Position numbers and translations under genes: made by a program
Part shown: one piece after another, positions 30,643-38,974 of the stretch
Numbering within the stretch: position 1 is the stretch's first letter
How the letters are laid out: each line of letters opens with the position of its first letter
Assembly (NCBI GenBank): GCA_015055965.1
Contig: SVHG01000011.1
Coordinates: 9,104-73,103 of the forward strand
DNA length: 64,000 nucleotides
Origin: Clostridiales bacterium
GTDB lineage: Bacteria; Bacillota; Clostridia; Christensenellales; Borkfalkiaceae
Direction of reading: 5' to 3'
Notes under the pieces: generated by a model
Seen by the model: only the letters and a program-made list of their open reading frames with translations
Told to the model about the DNA's origin: nothing
Database searches by the model: none

Positions 30643-30725
30643 TTCGCTTGGGGCGAACATCATTTTGCGTGAAGCAAAACATCATTTGAGTCTTACTCAA
30701 TCATCATTTGCTTTAGCAATATCAT
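30643..30725 (+). repeat. Hairpin array B: different stems separated by CATCAT linkers
   Basis: TTCGCttgggGCGAA / TTTTGCgtgaaGCAAAA / TTGAGTcttACTCAA / TTGCtttaGCAA with CATCAT or TATCAT between. Confidence 0.85.
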
Positions 30726-30765
30726 TACGTTAGTTGATAGGCTCTATCACCTCGCTTCGCTGAAA

Positions 30766-30988
30766 TTTTGCCTTCTCCTGCGGGAGAAGGTGTCACGAGT
30801 TTTCGAGTGACGGATGAGGAGTTGTATATAATTAGTGCTTTAATTTTTATTTATATTTTTTACCAAAACACCTCATCCACCACTAACGTGGTCCCCCTTC
30901 CCCCACTGGGGAAGGCTCTTTTACAACACCTGTAAACCTCTACCAAGCCACGCGACTATCGCGTGGTTTTTCTATATATCAAAAAAAG
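30766..30988. repeat. About 220-bp dispersed intergenic repeat, copy 2
   Basis: Near-identical to 25839-26060. Confidence 0.85.
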
Positions 30989-31020
30989 GGCTATAGCGCG
31001 ATTAACTCACGTTATAGCCC
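30988..31020. repeat. Palindromic CTATAG element
   Basis: GGGCTATAgcgcgattaactcacgtTATAGCCC. Confidence 0.72.
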
Positions 31021-31070
31021 GTTTTATTGTTTTATAATATAAACAAAATTAACCTTATTATTAAATATAA

Positions 31071-34000
31071 TTATCTAACTAAAATCTTGTTAATAGTTAA
31101 ATCAATAGTTAAGCCTTCTTGCCAGCTGATAAGCCCGAAGCCACCGTTTTGATGTACGGTGTAGCTCTTGCCAACTGAAGAGCCGTCTAAAGCAACGCTA
31201 ACTGATGAGCCGTTAGCTGCAACGGTAATAAAATCACCTTCAACGGTTACTTCAAAGGTAGTGCCTAAAACCTGACCGTTAAATACCCAACCGCCAATGT
31301 AATCGCAAATTAGCGCCGTGCCATCTGTATTATAGCAGTTTTGTAAGTAGAAAATTTGAACGTACTGTTGGGTTGCATTAGAAACGAAGTTTACTAAGTA
31401 ACCGTCTATACCGTTACCGGTAGCGTTCTTTTTGCATCTTACAAAGTAACCTGCAACGGAAACGTTGCCGTTTGCGTTAGAAGGAGTTACGGTTAGGGTA
31501 GAGTTAGCGCATTCAAGAGCGGTATAAAGCTTAAAGCCGAATTCCTTACCGCTAAATAATCCGTTATTTCCACCGGTGATGTTAGCAGGATTAAATGAGT
31601 GAATGCTTTCGCTTCCCTTTAAAGCGGTAACGATTTCTTGGGTTTTATCGATTGCTTGAACAGGTTCTTTAGTAATTTTACCGCTAACGTTATCTATAGT
31701 AAGAGTGCATTTTGCATTATTACCGCTATCCCAAGCAAGAATACCAATACCGCCTTCTGCCCAAGGAGTAAACGCGCCCTTATTTGTTAAATCAACGCTA
31801 CAGCCGTAAGAATCACTACCTTTTGTTCTAAAGTCAGCTTCTGTGTAAATATAGCACATATTGCCTTCGATAACCGCTCTAAATAGAGTGTTTTCTACTT
31901 CGCCGGGGAATACCCAACCGCCGATATAGGTCATGTTCTTAAACATGGTTGCGCTACCGAATGAATCGTTGAAGTACCAAACTTGAATGTAGTTGGGCTC
32001 GGTTACGATATTAATCATATAACCTTCAATACCTAAGCCGGCAAGCTGTTTAGCTCTAAATAGAATACCGGTTGTGCCAACCTCGTTAACTAAATCGCTT
32101 AAGCAGAAGGTGAAGCTCATATCGCTGTAATAGGTGTTATCAACGACTCTGTGACCGTCGTGTTCAACGTTATAAACGCCGTTAACGCTTGAATCAAGCG
32201 CGTTTTTGAAGGTTGCAGTTTCCCAAACTACGCATCCGTTGTTGCCAACCATATCTGCGTAAACGTATTCTGTATTTCTCTTAATAGCCTTTAGGCTAGT
32301 AATATATGAAGATAAATCTAATTCTTCAACGGCTTCTAAGCTTTCGCAAGCTTCAATTAAAGCCATAGCAGCTTCGTAGTGGGGTTTAGCAGTATCCCAT
32401 TCAGCGCTTCTGTAAGAAGCTTCTCTGTAATCGTAAAGCTCAATTGCCTTTAACGCTTTAGCCTTTGCTAATAATTCCTGTAAAAGCTCGTCGCTCATTT
32501 CGGGCTGACCAACGCCGTCTAACGCATTCTTAATTGCGGGAACGATCTTTTGAACGTAACCGTTAGCGGTGGGGTGTAATCCGTCGGTAAACCAGTAAGA
32601 GTCCGCATCAACACCGTTATCGCAGAACGCGTATTCTACCTCTGCGTAAGACATCCAAGTATATTGAGCAACTAAATCTCTCATTAATTCGTTGGTTGCA
32701 GAAATACTTGCTTTAATATTAGCTCTTGCAGGGCAGTGGTTTACAGAAAGTAGTACTACCTCTAATTCGGGCTTAGCTTCCTTCATGTAAAGTAAAGCTT
32801 CTTCTATGCTTGCAACTACTGCAGCAGGTGAAGTACCGCCGGTTAGGTCGTTAATACCGATCATGTAAATTGCCTTTGATGCGTCGTATGCTACTAACGC
32901 CTTTTTGAATTTTGCCCAATGTGATGCTACTGATCCACCAATACCGATATTTAAGTAAGTACCAAATTCGTAATCTTCAGCAAGCTGAGCTAAATCGTTT
33001 TTGTAGTTAGACCATAATTCAAAGTAAGAGTGGCCGAATAGTAAGGTGTCTACCTTGGTTACGCTGGGTTCTGCGCTTACTGCGTATCCGGCAAACTGGC
33101 TACCGGCTGATTCTGCGTAAAGACCAACGCCCGTGCCTGCTAATTCAACGTCTACTACTGCGTATAGGGTGTTCCAGAAATAGCAGTATGCAACGCCCTC
33201 TTCAATAACTACTCTAAAGTCGTAACCTCTACCGCTGTTGTAGCCAGCTGATAGGTAGTTAGAATATACGTTTGAAGCAACGCCGTTAACAACCATGTCA
33301 AGCTCTACCTTTTGCGCGTCCTTTCTGGAAACGAAGCGGTAATAGCTTTCGGTAGTTCCGTCGTTAGAATAACCGAATACAAGACCTGCTCTCTTAGTAG
33401 CAACGCCCTTGATGTTAGCGGTTAAAGTACCTTCTTCCATAGAAGCGTCCTTCATTAAAGCAAGAGTGTTATTGTCGGCAGAGCGAGCTGCGCCGCTAGT
33501 ACCTAACATCTTACCGCTTACAACCGTTAAATCTTCAGGGTATATTTCTGTAATTTCCCCGCTGGACTGACATTTAATATTGCTAAATGAAACGCCGCTA
33601 CCGCCGGCTCTTAAGCCGTAACCCGTGCCGGTTAGGGGGAAGCTGTCTGCGTAAGTAATTAAACAATTTCCGTCAACGTAACCGTAAATGGTGGTTGCGT
33701 CCTTTTCTATCTTAAGGGTGTATGATTTATTAGTTGTATATCCGGGGATATCTACAAGCTGGCAGTTTGCCCAAGTTCCGTTATCAACCTTACCTAAGAA
33801 TGCGTATCCGTCCTTAGAAACGAAGAAGAAGTAGTAAGAAACGTCTGCTTCCCAGTATGCGTGGGTATCGTTAGCAGTTAAGCTAAAGATTAAGCCGTTA
33901 TCTGCCGCGCCGCCAATCTTCATAGTTGCTTCTAAAGTGCCGTAAATAAATTCGCCGTCTATCTTTTCTGCAATTGCGTTACCCGTTAAAGAGGTAAGCA

Positions 34001-34934
34001 TATCGCCCTTTTGTTCGTATTCACCGCTTGCAATAACGTATCCTTCAACAGCAACGCTAGCGCCTTTAATTTCGCTTGAAATTTCTATTCCGCTAAACTG
34101 AATACCCGCTTTACCTGCTCTTACGCCGTAAACAGTTCCGTCAACGTGGTTAGAATCCTTATATGAAACGTAAAGCTCGCCGTTAACGTAACATCTAATA
34201 ACGTCGTATCCGCTATTGCTCTTATCTCTTGCAACCTCTAAGGTGTAAATACCTCTTGCATTGTAACCGGGAATGGGGGTTTCACCGCAAACGGTCCAGG
34301 TTTGGTTGCTTACCTTTCCTAGGTATGCAGTACCTGCGTTAGAAATGAAGAAGAAGAAATAGTGAACGCCTTCGTGTTCCCAATATGCGTTTAGAGCTTT
34401 TTCATTCTTTAAACCGAATACGATACCGTTATCGCCACCTGTGCCTGCTAGGCTTACGGTTGCCTTTAAAGTACCTTGAACGAACTCGTCTTCGGTATTA
34501 ATAGCTAGAGTGTTTGCCATACCGCTTATTAAAGTTCCTTCGTTTTCGGTAATAGAACCGTATACGGCCTTGTACTGATAATCGGGTACTATAACGGGAG
34601 GTTCTTCTCCGCCCGTGCTAGAGCTATCCTCGCTTGAAGAATCCTCAATAGAACTGTCTTCGCTTGATGAGCTATCTTCGCTTGATGAAGAGCTGTCTTC
34701 TGAAGAAGCGCTACTAGAAGAGTCCTCTAAAGAGCTATCTTCACTTGATGAATTCTCTGAAGAAATTGATTCCTCTACTGAAATAGATGAACTGTTTTCA
34801 CTTTCGCTTGTGCTTACTTGGGGAGCGCCGTCACCGCCGGGAACGGCCTGACATGCTATAACCATAGTCATGCTAAACAAGCAAAGTGCAATAACGGTTA
34901 ATAAAACCGCTACTTTTTTGAAAAAGGTTTGCAT
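31071..34934 (-). CDS. Large secreted lipoprotein: Ser/Asp/Glu-rich linker, LamG-like repeats and central SGNH/GDSL hydrolase domain
   Basis: Lipobox 'TMVIACQA'; 'SSSEDSSSSSEDSS' linker; SGNH blocks 'LLFGHSYFELW', 'NIGIGGS', 'IGINDL', 'DGLHPTANGY'. Confidence 0.8.
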   Translation of the reverse strand: MQTFFKKVAVLLTVIALCLFSMTMVIACQAVPGGDGAPQVSTSESENSSSISVEESISSENSSSEDSSLEDSSSSASSEDSSSSSEDSSSSEDSSIEDSSSEDSSSTGGEEPPVIVPDYQYKAVYGSITENEGTLISGMANTLAINTEDEFVQGTLKATVSLAGTGGDNGIVFGLKNEKALNAYWEHEGVHYFFFFISNAGTAYLGKVSNQTWTVCGETPIPGYNARGIYTLEVARDKSNSGYDVIRCYVNGELYVSYKDSNHVDGTVYGVRAGKAGIQFSGIEISSEIKGASVAVEGYVIASGEYEQKGDMLTSLTGNAIAEKIDGEFIYGTLEATMKIGGAADNGLIFSLTANDTHAYWEADVSYYFFFVSKDGYAFLGKVDNGTWANCQLVDIPGYTTNKSYTLKIEKDATTIYGYVDGNCLITYADSFPLTGTGYGLRAGGSGVSFSNIKCQSSGEITEIYPEDLTVVSGKMLGTSGAARSADNNTLALMKDASMEEGTLTANIKGVATKRAGLVFGYSNDGTTESYYRFVSRKDAQKVELDMVVNGVASNVYSNYLSAGYNSGRGYDFRVVIEEGVAYCYFWNTLYAVVDVELAGTGVGLYAESAGSQFAGYAVSAEPSVTKVDTLLFGHSYFELWSNYKNDLAQLAEDYEFGTYLNIGIGGSVASHWAKFKKALVAYDASKAIYMIGINDLTGGTSPAAVVASIEEALLYMKEAKPELEVVLLSVNHCPARANIKASISATNELMRDLVAQYTWMSYAEVEYAFCDNGVDADSYWFTDGLHPTANGYVQKIVPAIKNALDGVGQPEMSDELLQELLAKAKALKAIELYDYREASYRSAEWDTAKPHYEAAMALIEACESLEAVEELDLSSYITSLKAIKRNTEYVYADMVGNNGCVVWETATFKNALDSSVNGVYNVEHDGHRVVDNTYYSDMSFTFCLSDLVNEVGTTGILFRAKQLAGLGIEGYMINIVTEPNYIQVWYFNDSFGSATMFKNMTYIGGWVFPGEVENTLFRAVIEGNMCYIYTEADFRTKGSDSYGCSVDLTNKGAFTPWAEGGIGILAWDSGNNAKCTLTIDNVSGKITKEPVQAIDKTQEIVTALKGSESIHSFNPANITGGNNGLFSGKEFGFKLYTALECANSTLTVTPSNANGNVSVAGYFVRCKKNATGNGIDGYLVNFVSNATQQYVQIFYLQNCYNTDGTALICDYIGGWVFNGQVLGTTFEVTVEGDFITVAANGSSVSVALDGSSVGKSYTVHQNGGFGLISWQEGLTIDLTINKILVR

Positions 34935-35064
34935 TTTTTCCTCCTATATAATATAAGTTACAAGGCTATTATAACACTTTTCTATACTTATTGCAACCCT
35001 ATTTTAAAAATTTAATATTTTTAATTTGCTTTTTTACGTAATCTATAAACGTTAGTTTTATAAA

Positions 35065-35108
35065 TAAAAAAGAGCGTTCTCGTTTTACCAAGTATCGCTC
35101 TTTTTTTT
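35065..35108. terminator. Bidirectional-type terminator downstream of rsmG
   Basis: AAAAAAGAGCG...CGCTCTTTTTTTT. Confidence 0.7.
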
Positions 35109-35124
35109 ATGGTTTATTTTATGC

Positions 35125-35159
35125 AAAAGTGCCGTTAATCGCGTTATAATGGCACTTTT
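35125..35159. repeat. Palindromic GTTAATCGCG(T/C)TATA element overlapping 3' end of rsmG
   Basis: AAAAGTGCCgttaatcgcgttataatGGCACTTTT. Confidence 0.72.
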
Positions 35160-35833
35160 ATTATTTTTTTATACTCTCTTGGGTATTTTTCAGGCGTGTT
35201 TTTTACCTTTTTAATTATTATTATAACTCTTTCGCTTTCAGGGGCTGAATGCAAGGTATATTCAAAAACGTCAACAATCTTTCCACCTAAAAGCTCAATA
35301 GCGCGCTTGCCTTCTTTAAACTCGCTTTCAGATTTTTGTTTGTAAAACACCGCCGTTCCGCCAACCTTTAAAAAGGGTAAGCACAGCTCGCACAGAACGT
35401 TAAGGGAAGCCACCGCTCTTGCCGTAACTATATCAAAGCTTTCGCGGGCGCTAGTGTTAGCATACTCTTCCGCTCTTGCGTTAACAACCTCTATCTTGTC
35501 TAAGTCAAACTCGTTTTTTACTTCCTTTAAAAAAGCGCATTTTTTTCCGGTTGCTTCTAACAAGGTAAAATCAAGGTTAGGGTTGTTTAGCTTTAGCGGT
35601 AACGAGGGAAATCCACCGCCAGAGCCTACTTCAAGTATTTTTTGCCCTTCGCTAAAAAATTTAGCTCCCTTTAAGCTATCTGCAAAGTGCTTTTCAAAAA
35701 CCTCTTCTTTTTCGCGTATGGCGGTTAGGTTAAACTGCTTATTCTTTTCAAGAAGAATATCACAAAATTTTTCTAACCTAGAAAAGCTTTCTTCACTTAT
35801 CTCTATTAAGTTGTTAAGCAAAATCTCTTTCAT
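35144..35833 (-). CDS. rsmG: 16S rRNA (guanine-N7) methyltransferase RsmG
   Basis: 'KQFNLTAIREKEEVFEKHFADSL', 'ILEVGSGGGFPSLPL', 'VTARAVASLNVLCEL'. Confidence 0.93.
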   Translation of the reverse strand: MKEILLNNLIEISEESFSRLEKFCDILLEKNKQFNLTAIREKEEVFEKHFADSLKGAKFFSEGQKILEVGSGGGFPSLPLKLNNPNLDFTLLEATGKKCAFLKEVKNEFDLDKIEVVNARAEEYANTSARESFDIVTARAVASLNVLCELCLPFLKVGGTAVFYKQKSESEFKEGKRAIELLGGKIVDVFEYTLHSAPESERVIIIIKKVKNTPEKYPREYKKIIKVPL

Positions 35834-35878
35834 GCTTTAAATTATAACATATAGCAAAAATCAATGCAACCAAAAAAG

Positions 35879-36384
35879 CTTTCCACACGTCCACTTTTTT
35901 TCAACAGTTTATCAACGTGGATATTGTGGATAACTTTTTACAAATCCACCTTTTTTACTCTTAAACGGTAACATGAAAGAAAACCTCTTTTCGCATTTTT
36001 TATATTTTTTTAAAAAAAGCTTGTAAAACCTTGCTTAAAATATTATTCTTTATTACATTATGCCCTTTTTTTTATTGATTTTTTTTTAATAATAATATAT
36101 AATATATACGTTAAACTGTGATATTATGCGGTTTTGCGGATTTTTTTAATTATTTGCTTGCTTCTTAAGTACTTTTTCTTAAAAAACGTAAAGGTTAAAA
36201 AGTTATCCACTAAAAAAAGGTTATCCACCTTCTTATCAAGAGTTAATCCACCGCCTGTCAACAATGCAAAAGGCGTAAAATTCAAGATAGAATGAGGTAA
36301 AAAGGACTTTTCCACATAACCACAGCCACCTACTACAATTATTACTTAAATATAATAAAAAATATCTTTCAATTCGGAGGGAGC
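35879..36384. other. oriC: Putative oriC: DnaA-box cluster plus AT-rich unwinding-type segment between rsmG and dnaN
   Basis: TGTGGATAA 35925-35933 (perfect box, inverted), TTATCCACT 36203-36211, TTATCCACC 36221-36229, TTTTCCACA 36308-36316; AT-rich tract about 36030-36115. Confidence 0.75.
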
Positions 36385-37485
36385 ATGAAAACAATCGTTA
36401 AAGCGCTTGAGCTTTCAAACGCGGTTCTAAAGGTAGTAAAAGCAGTAAGCACTAAATCACACAATCCTATTTTAGAATGTATAAAATTGGTTTGCAAGGG
36501 TGATAGTCTTACCTTAATTGCAACGGACAACGAAATTTCAATCGAAAAGACCATTAGAGCAGAAACCTTTATGGAAGGCGAAGCTTTAGTTATGGGTAAG
36601 CTTTTTGCTGACTTTATTAAGAAGCTGGAAGAGGAAGACGATCTAGAATTATTCTTAGACGAAGGTAGACTAAAAATTACTTACAGCTCTTCAGAAGGCT
36701 TTATTCAAGCTCTTCCCACCGAAGATTTTCCCCTCATTCCCAAGGAATTAAAGGAAAATTCATTCACTATGAGCCAAAAGGATTTTAAAACTATGGTTGC
36801 AAAAACCGCCTTTTGTTGCTTACAGGATGATAGCAGACCTATTTTAAAGGGGTGCTTAATAGAGGTATTAGAAGGCGAAATCACCTGCGTTGCGTTAGAC
36901 GGCTTCCGTTTAGCTCTTTGCAGAAAGCCCGTTCAAGAGGTTTACGGCAAGGTTAAAGCCATCGTTCCTTCACGCGCGTTAAACGAAATCGTTCGTTTAT
37001 TAGATAAGGACGAAGAGCAAATCACCGTTGTTATTCAGGATAGAAACCTTATGGTAGAAGTAGAAAATACCATCCTAACCGCAAGACTTCTAGAAGGGGA
37101 GTATATAGATTATCGCCAAATTATTCCCGTAACCTTCTTAACAGAATTCAAGGCAAACAAGCTTATTTTTGAAAACGCAGTAGAAAGAGCTGCCGTTGTT
37201 GCAAGAGTAACCAAGAATTTAGTTAAGTTTGATATTAAAGAAAATTACGTTAACATCACCGCTAACAGCGAAATGGGTAACGTAAACGAAAACGTGCTTA
37301 TTAATTTAGACGGTAAGGATATAGTAATTGCCTTTAACAGCAAGTATATTATAGACTGCTTACACGCCATAGAAGACGATTTCGTTAAGGTTTCACTAAA
37401 CACCCCCATTTCTCCCTGTATCATCACCCCCAACAGTGATGACGGATGCTTGTATTTAGTGTTACCTATACGTATCAGCAACTAA
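36385..37485 (+). CDS. dnaN: DNA polymerase III sliding clamp (beta)
   Basis: 'ALDGFRLALCRKPV', C-terminal 'YLVLPIRISN', overall length and architecture. Confidence 0.95.
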   Translation: MKTIVKALELSNAVLKVVKAVSTKSHNPILECIKLVCKGDSLTLIATDNEISIEKTIRAETFMEGEALVMGKLFADFIKKLEEEDDLELFLDEGRLKITYSSSEGFIQALPTEDFPLIPKELKENSFTMSQKDFKTMVAKTAFCCLQDDSRPILKGCLIEVLEGEITCVALDGFRLALCRKPVQEVYGKVKAIVPSRALNEIVRLLDKDEEQITVVIQDRNLMVEVENTILTARLLEGEYIDYRQIIPVTFLTEFKANKLIFENAVERAAVVARVTKNLVKFDIKENYVNITANSEMGNVNENVLINLDGKDIVIAFNSKYIIDCLHAIEDDFVKVSLNTPISPCIITPNSDDGCLYLVLPIRISN

Positions 37486-37502
37486 AATAAGCCCTATCTA
37501 CA

Positions 37503-37625
37503 GCGCTATAGAGGCGAAGCCTTGCGCTTGCCTTCGGTCATGTACGCTAAAAGTACACTCCCTTCAGTCAATGCTCGGTTTCACCACTCTAGCTCGCAAT
37601 TGAAGCTTATTTTTCCATAGCCATT
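37503..37625. repeat. Dispersed intergenic repeat (family C), inverted relative to 26169-26285
   Basis: Reverse complement matches '...GAGCATTGACcGAcGGG...TGACCGAgGGCAAGCGCAAGGCTTC'. Confidence 0.75.
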
Positions 37626-37763
37626 AGCTTTGCTTTTGTCACTCTGGAATTTTCGCTTGCGGAAATGATAGAGTCTAAAAAAGTTGCTTTAACTGTGGTG
37701 GGGCGAGATTCTATCGCTAACGCTCCAGAATGACACAAAAAAGTTTTTGCGCAAGCCACGCTT

Positions 37764-37935
37764 GCATCTAGTGCTTATTTACAATAATCCCTATCTACAG
37801 CGTTATTGTCACGAAAAATGCGCTTTATTCGGGTTACGTACGCCAAGTACGCGCCCATCAAGAAATAATCGTTGTTCTTGCCAACTACTTGCATCTAGTG
37901 CTTATTTACAATAAACCCTATCTGCTTCGTTATTG
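37764..37935. repeat. Direct repeat flanking a third, divergent family C copy
   Basis: 'GCATCTAGTGCTTATTTACAATAA(T/A)(C)CCTATCT..GTTATTGTCAC' occurs twice; segment between carries GTAC-ccaa-type hairpin ACGTACgccaaGTACGC. Confidence 0.65.
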
Positions 37936-38052
37936 TCACTTGCAATAAAAATGGAGCGATAAGACCAAATTTAACAAGATTTTTAAAGGCGGAAAGCCTA
38001 AAAAATAATAAAAAGTGCTTAAAATTAAAGAAAAAAACGGAGGAACTATATA

Positions 38053-38187
38053 ATGAAAAGAACCTATCAACCTAAAAAAAGACAACGCAGCAAAGTACAC
38101 GGATTCAGAAAGAGAATGGCTACCAAGCAAGGTAGAAACGTTCTAAAGAGAAGAAGAGCAAGAGGCCGTCATAAATTATCGGCTTAA
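38053..38187 (+). CDS. rpmH: 50S ribosomal protein L34
   Basis: [44 protein letters not shown]; too short for the ORF track. Confidence 0.97.
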   Translation: MKRTYQPKKRQRSKVHGFRKRMATKQGRNVLKRRRARGRHKLSA

Positions 38188-38195
38188 TTTGCAAG

Positions 38196-38516
38196 TTGGA
38201 TAACAGGTTAAAAAGAAGAAGCGATTTCGACCTTGTTTTCAAAAAAGGGAAAAGATGTTATGCCAGAAGTTTGCTTCTGGTATACGTCAAGGCCCGCGAT
38301 TTAAAGGTGGGCTATTCCGTTAGTAAGAAAAACGGCAAAGCCGTTGTAAGAAATACCATAAAGCGCCGTTTACGCGCTGCAATTCGCCCTCATTTAGCAG
38401 CTTTGGGGAATTACTATATAGTCGTTGTTCCTAAGGTTGCCGAAGAATACAATTTTCATAAATTTGAAGCGGATTTAAAGTTTCTTATTCAAAAGGAAGG
38501 CTTGCTTAATGCTTAA
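38196..38516 (+). CDS. rnpA: Ribonuclease P protein component
   Basis: 'RLKRRSDFDLVFKKGKR', 'KAVVRNTIKRRLRAA', adjacent to rpmH. Confidence 0.94.
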   Translation: MDNRLKRRSDFDLVFKKGKRCYARSLLLVYVKARDLKVGYSVSKKNGKAVVRNTIKRRLRAAIRPHLAALGNYYIVVVPKVAEEYNFHKFEADLKFLIQKEGLLNA

Positions 38517-38751
38517 CCGCTTTTTTATTTTTTTAATAAAACTTTATAAAAAATACCTGTCTAAAGGCTTAAACAGTGGCTGTATTTTTACCCCGACGTG
38601 CAGTGTGTACGCGGTTGAAGCACTTCAAAAATATAGTTTTTTTAAGGCCTTTGCTTTAATAATATACAGGATTTTAAGGTGTAATTCCTTAAACAAAGGG
38701 GGATTTGATCCCGTACCGGACCCTAAGAGCACCAAAAAATGGCTAATTTAG
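38509..38751 (+). CDS. yidD: Membrane protein insertion efficiency factor YidD
   Basis: 'CIFTPTCSVYAVEALQKYSFFKAFALIIYRILRCNSLNKGGFDPVP'. Confidence 0.94.
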   Translation: MLNRFFIFLIKLYKKYLSKGLNSGCIFTPTCSVYAVEALQKYSFFKAFALIIYRILRCNSLNKGGFDPVPDPKSTKKWLI

Positions 38752-38974
38752 GGTTAGTGCTTTGTTTTACTTTTTTTATTCCCGCAAGGCGCGGATTTTT
38801 AAAGGATAAAAAGCACTAATAAAAAGAGCCCAAGGTGGCAAAAATATTTATACTCACGCATAAAAAAAATTGTTTACACGCGCTTACTTTCCCTTTTTTT
38901 ATTCCCTTTTAAGGCGTGTAAAGGTATCGTTACCAACAGGGCGTTTTTTGCCGTTGTTGGCATTATAGGAGATT

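Noticed and set aside
30520-30725. CRISPR array
   Set aside because: The constant parts are only 6-8 nt and the variable parts are self-complementary hairpins of changing length; no cas genes nearby.
36124-36315. 63-aa minus ORF upstream of dnaN
   Set aside because: Spans the DnaA-box cluster; low-complexity translation with no recognisable features.
37936-38130. 64-aa minus ORF
   Set aside because: Antisense to the rpmH start and leader; rpmH is unambiguous.
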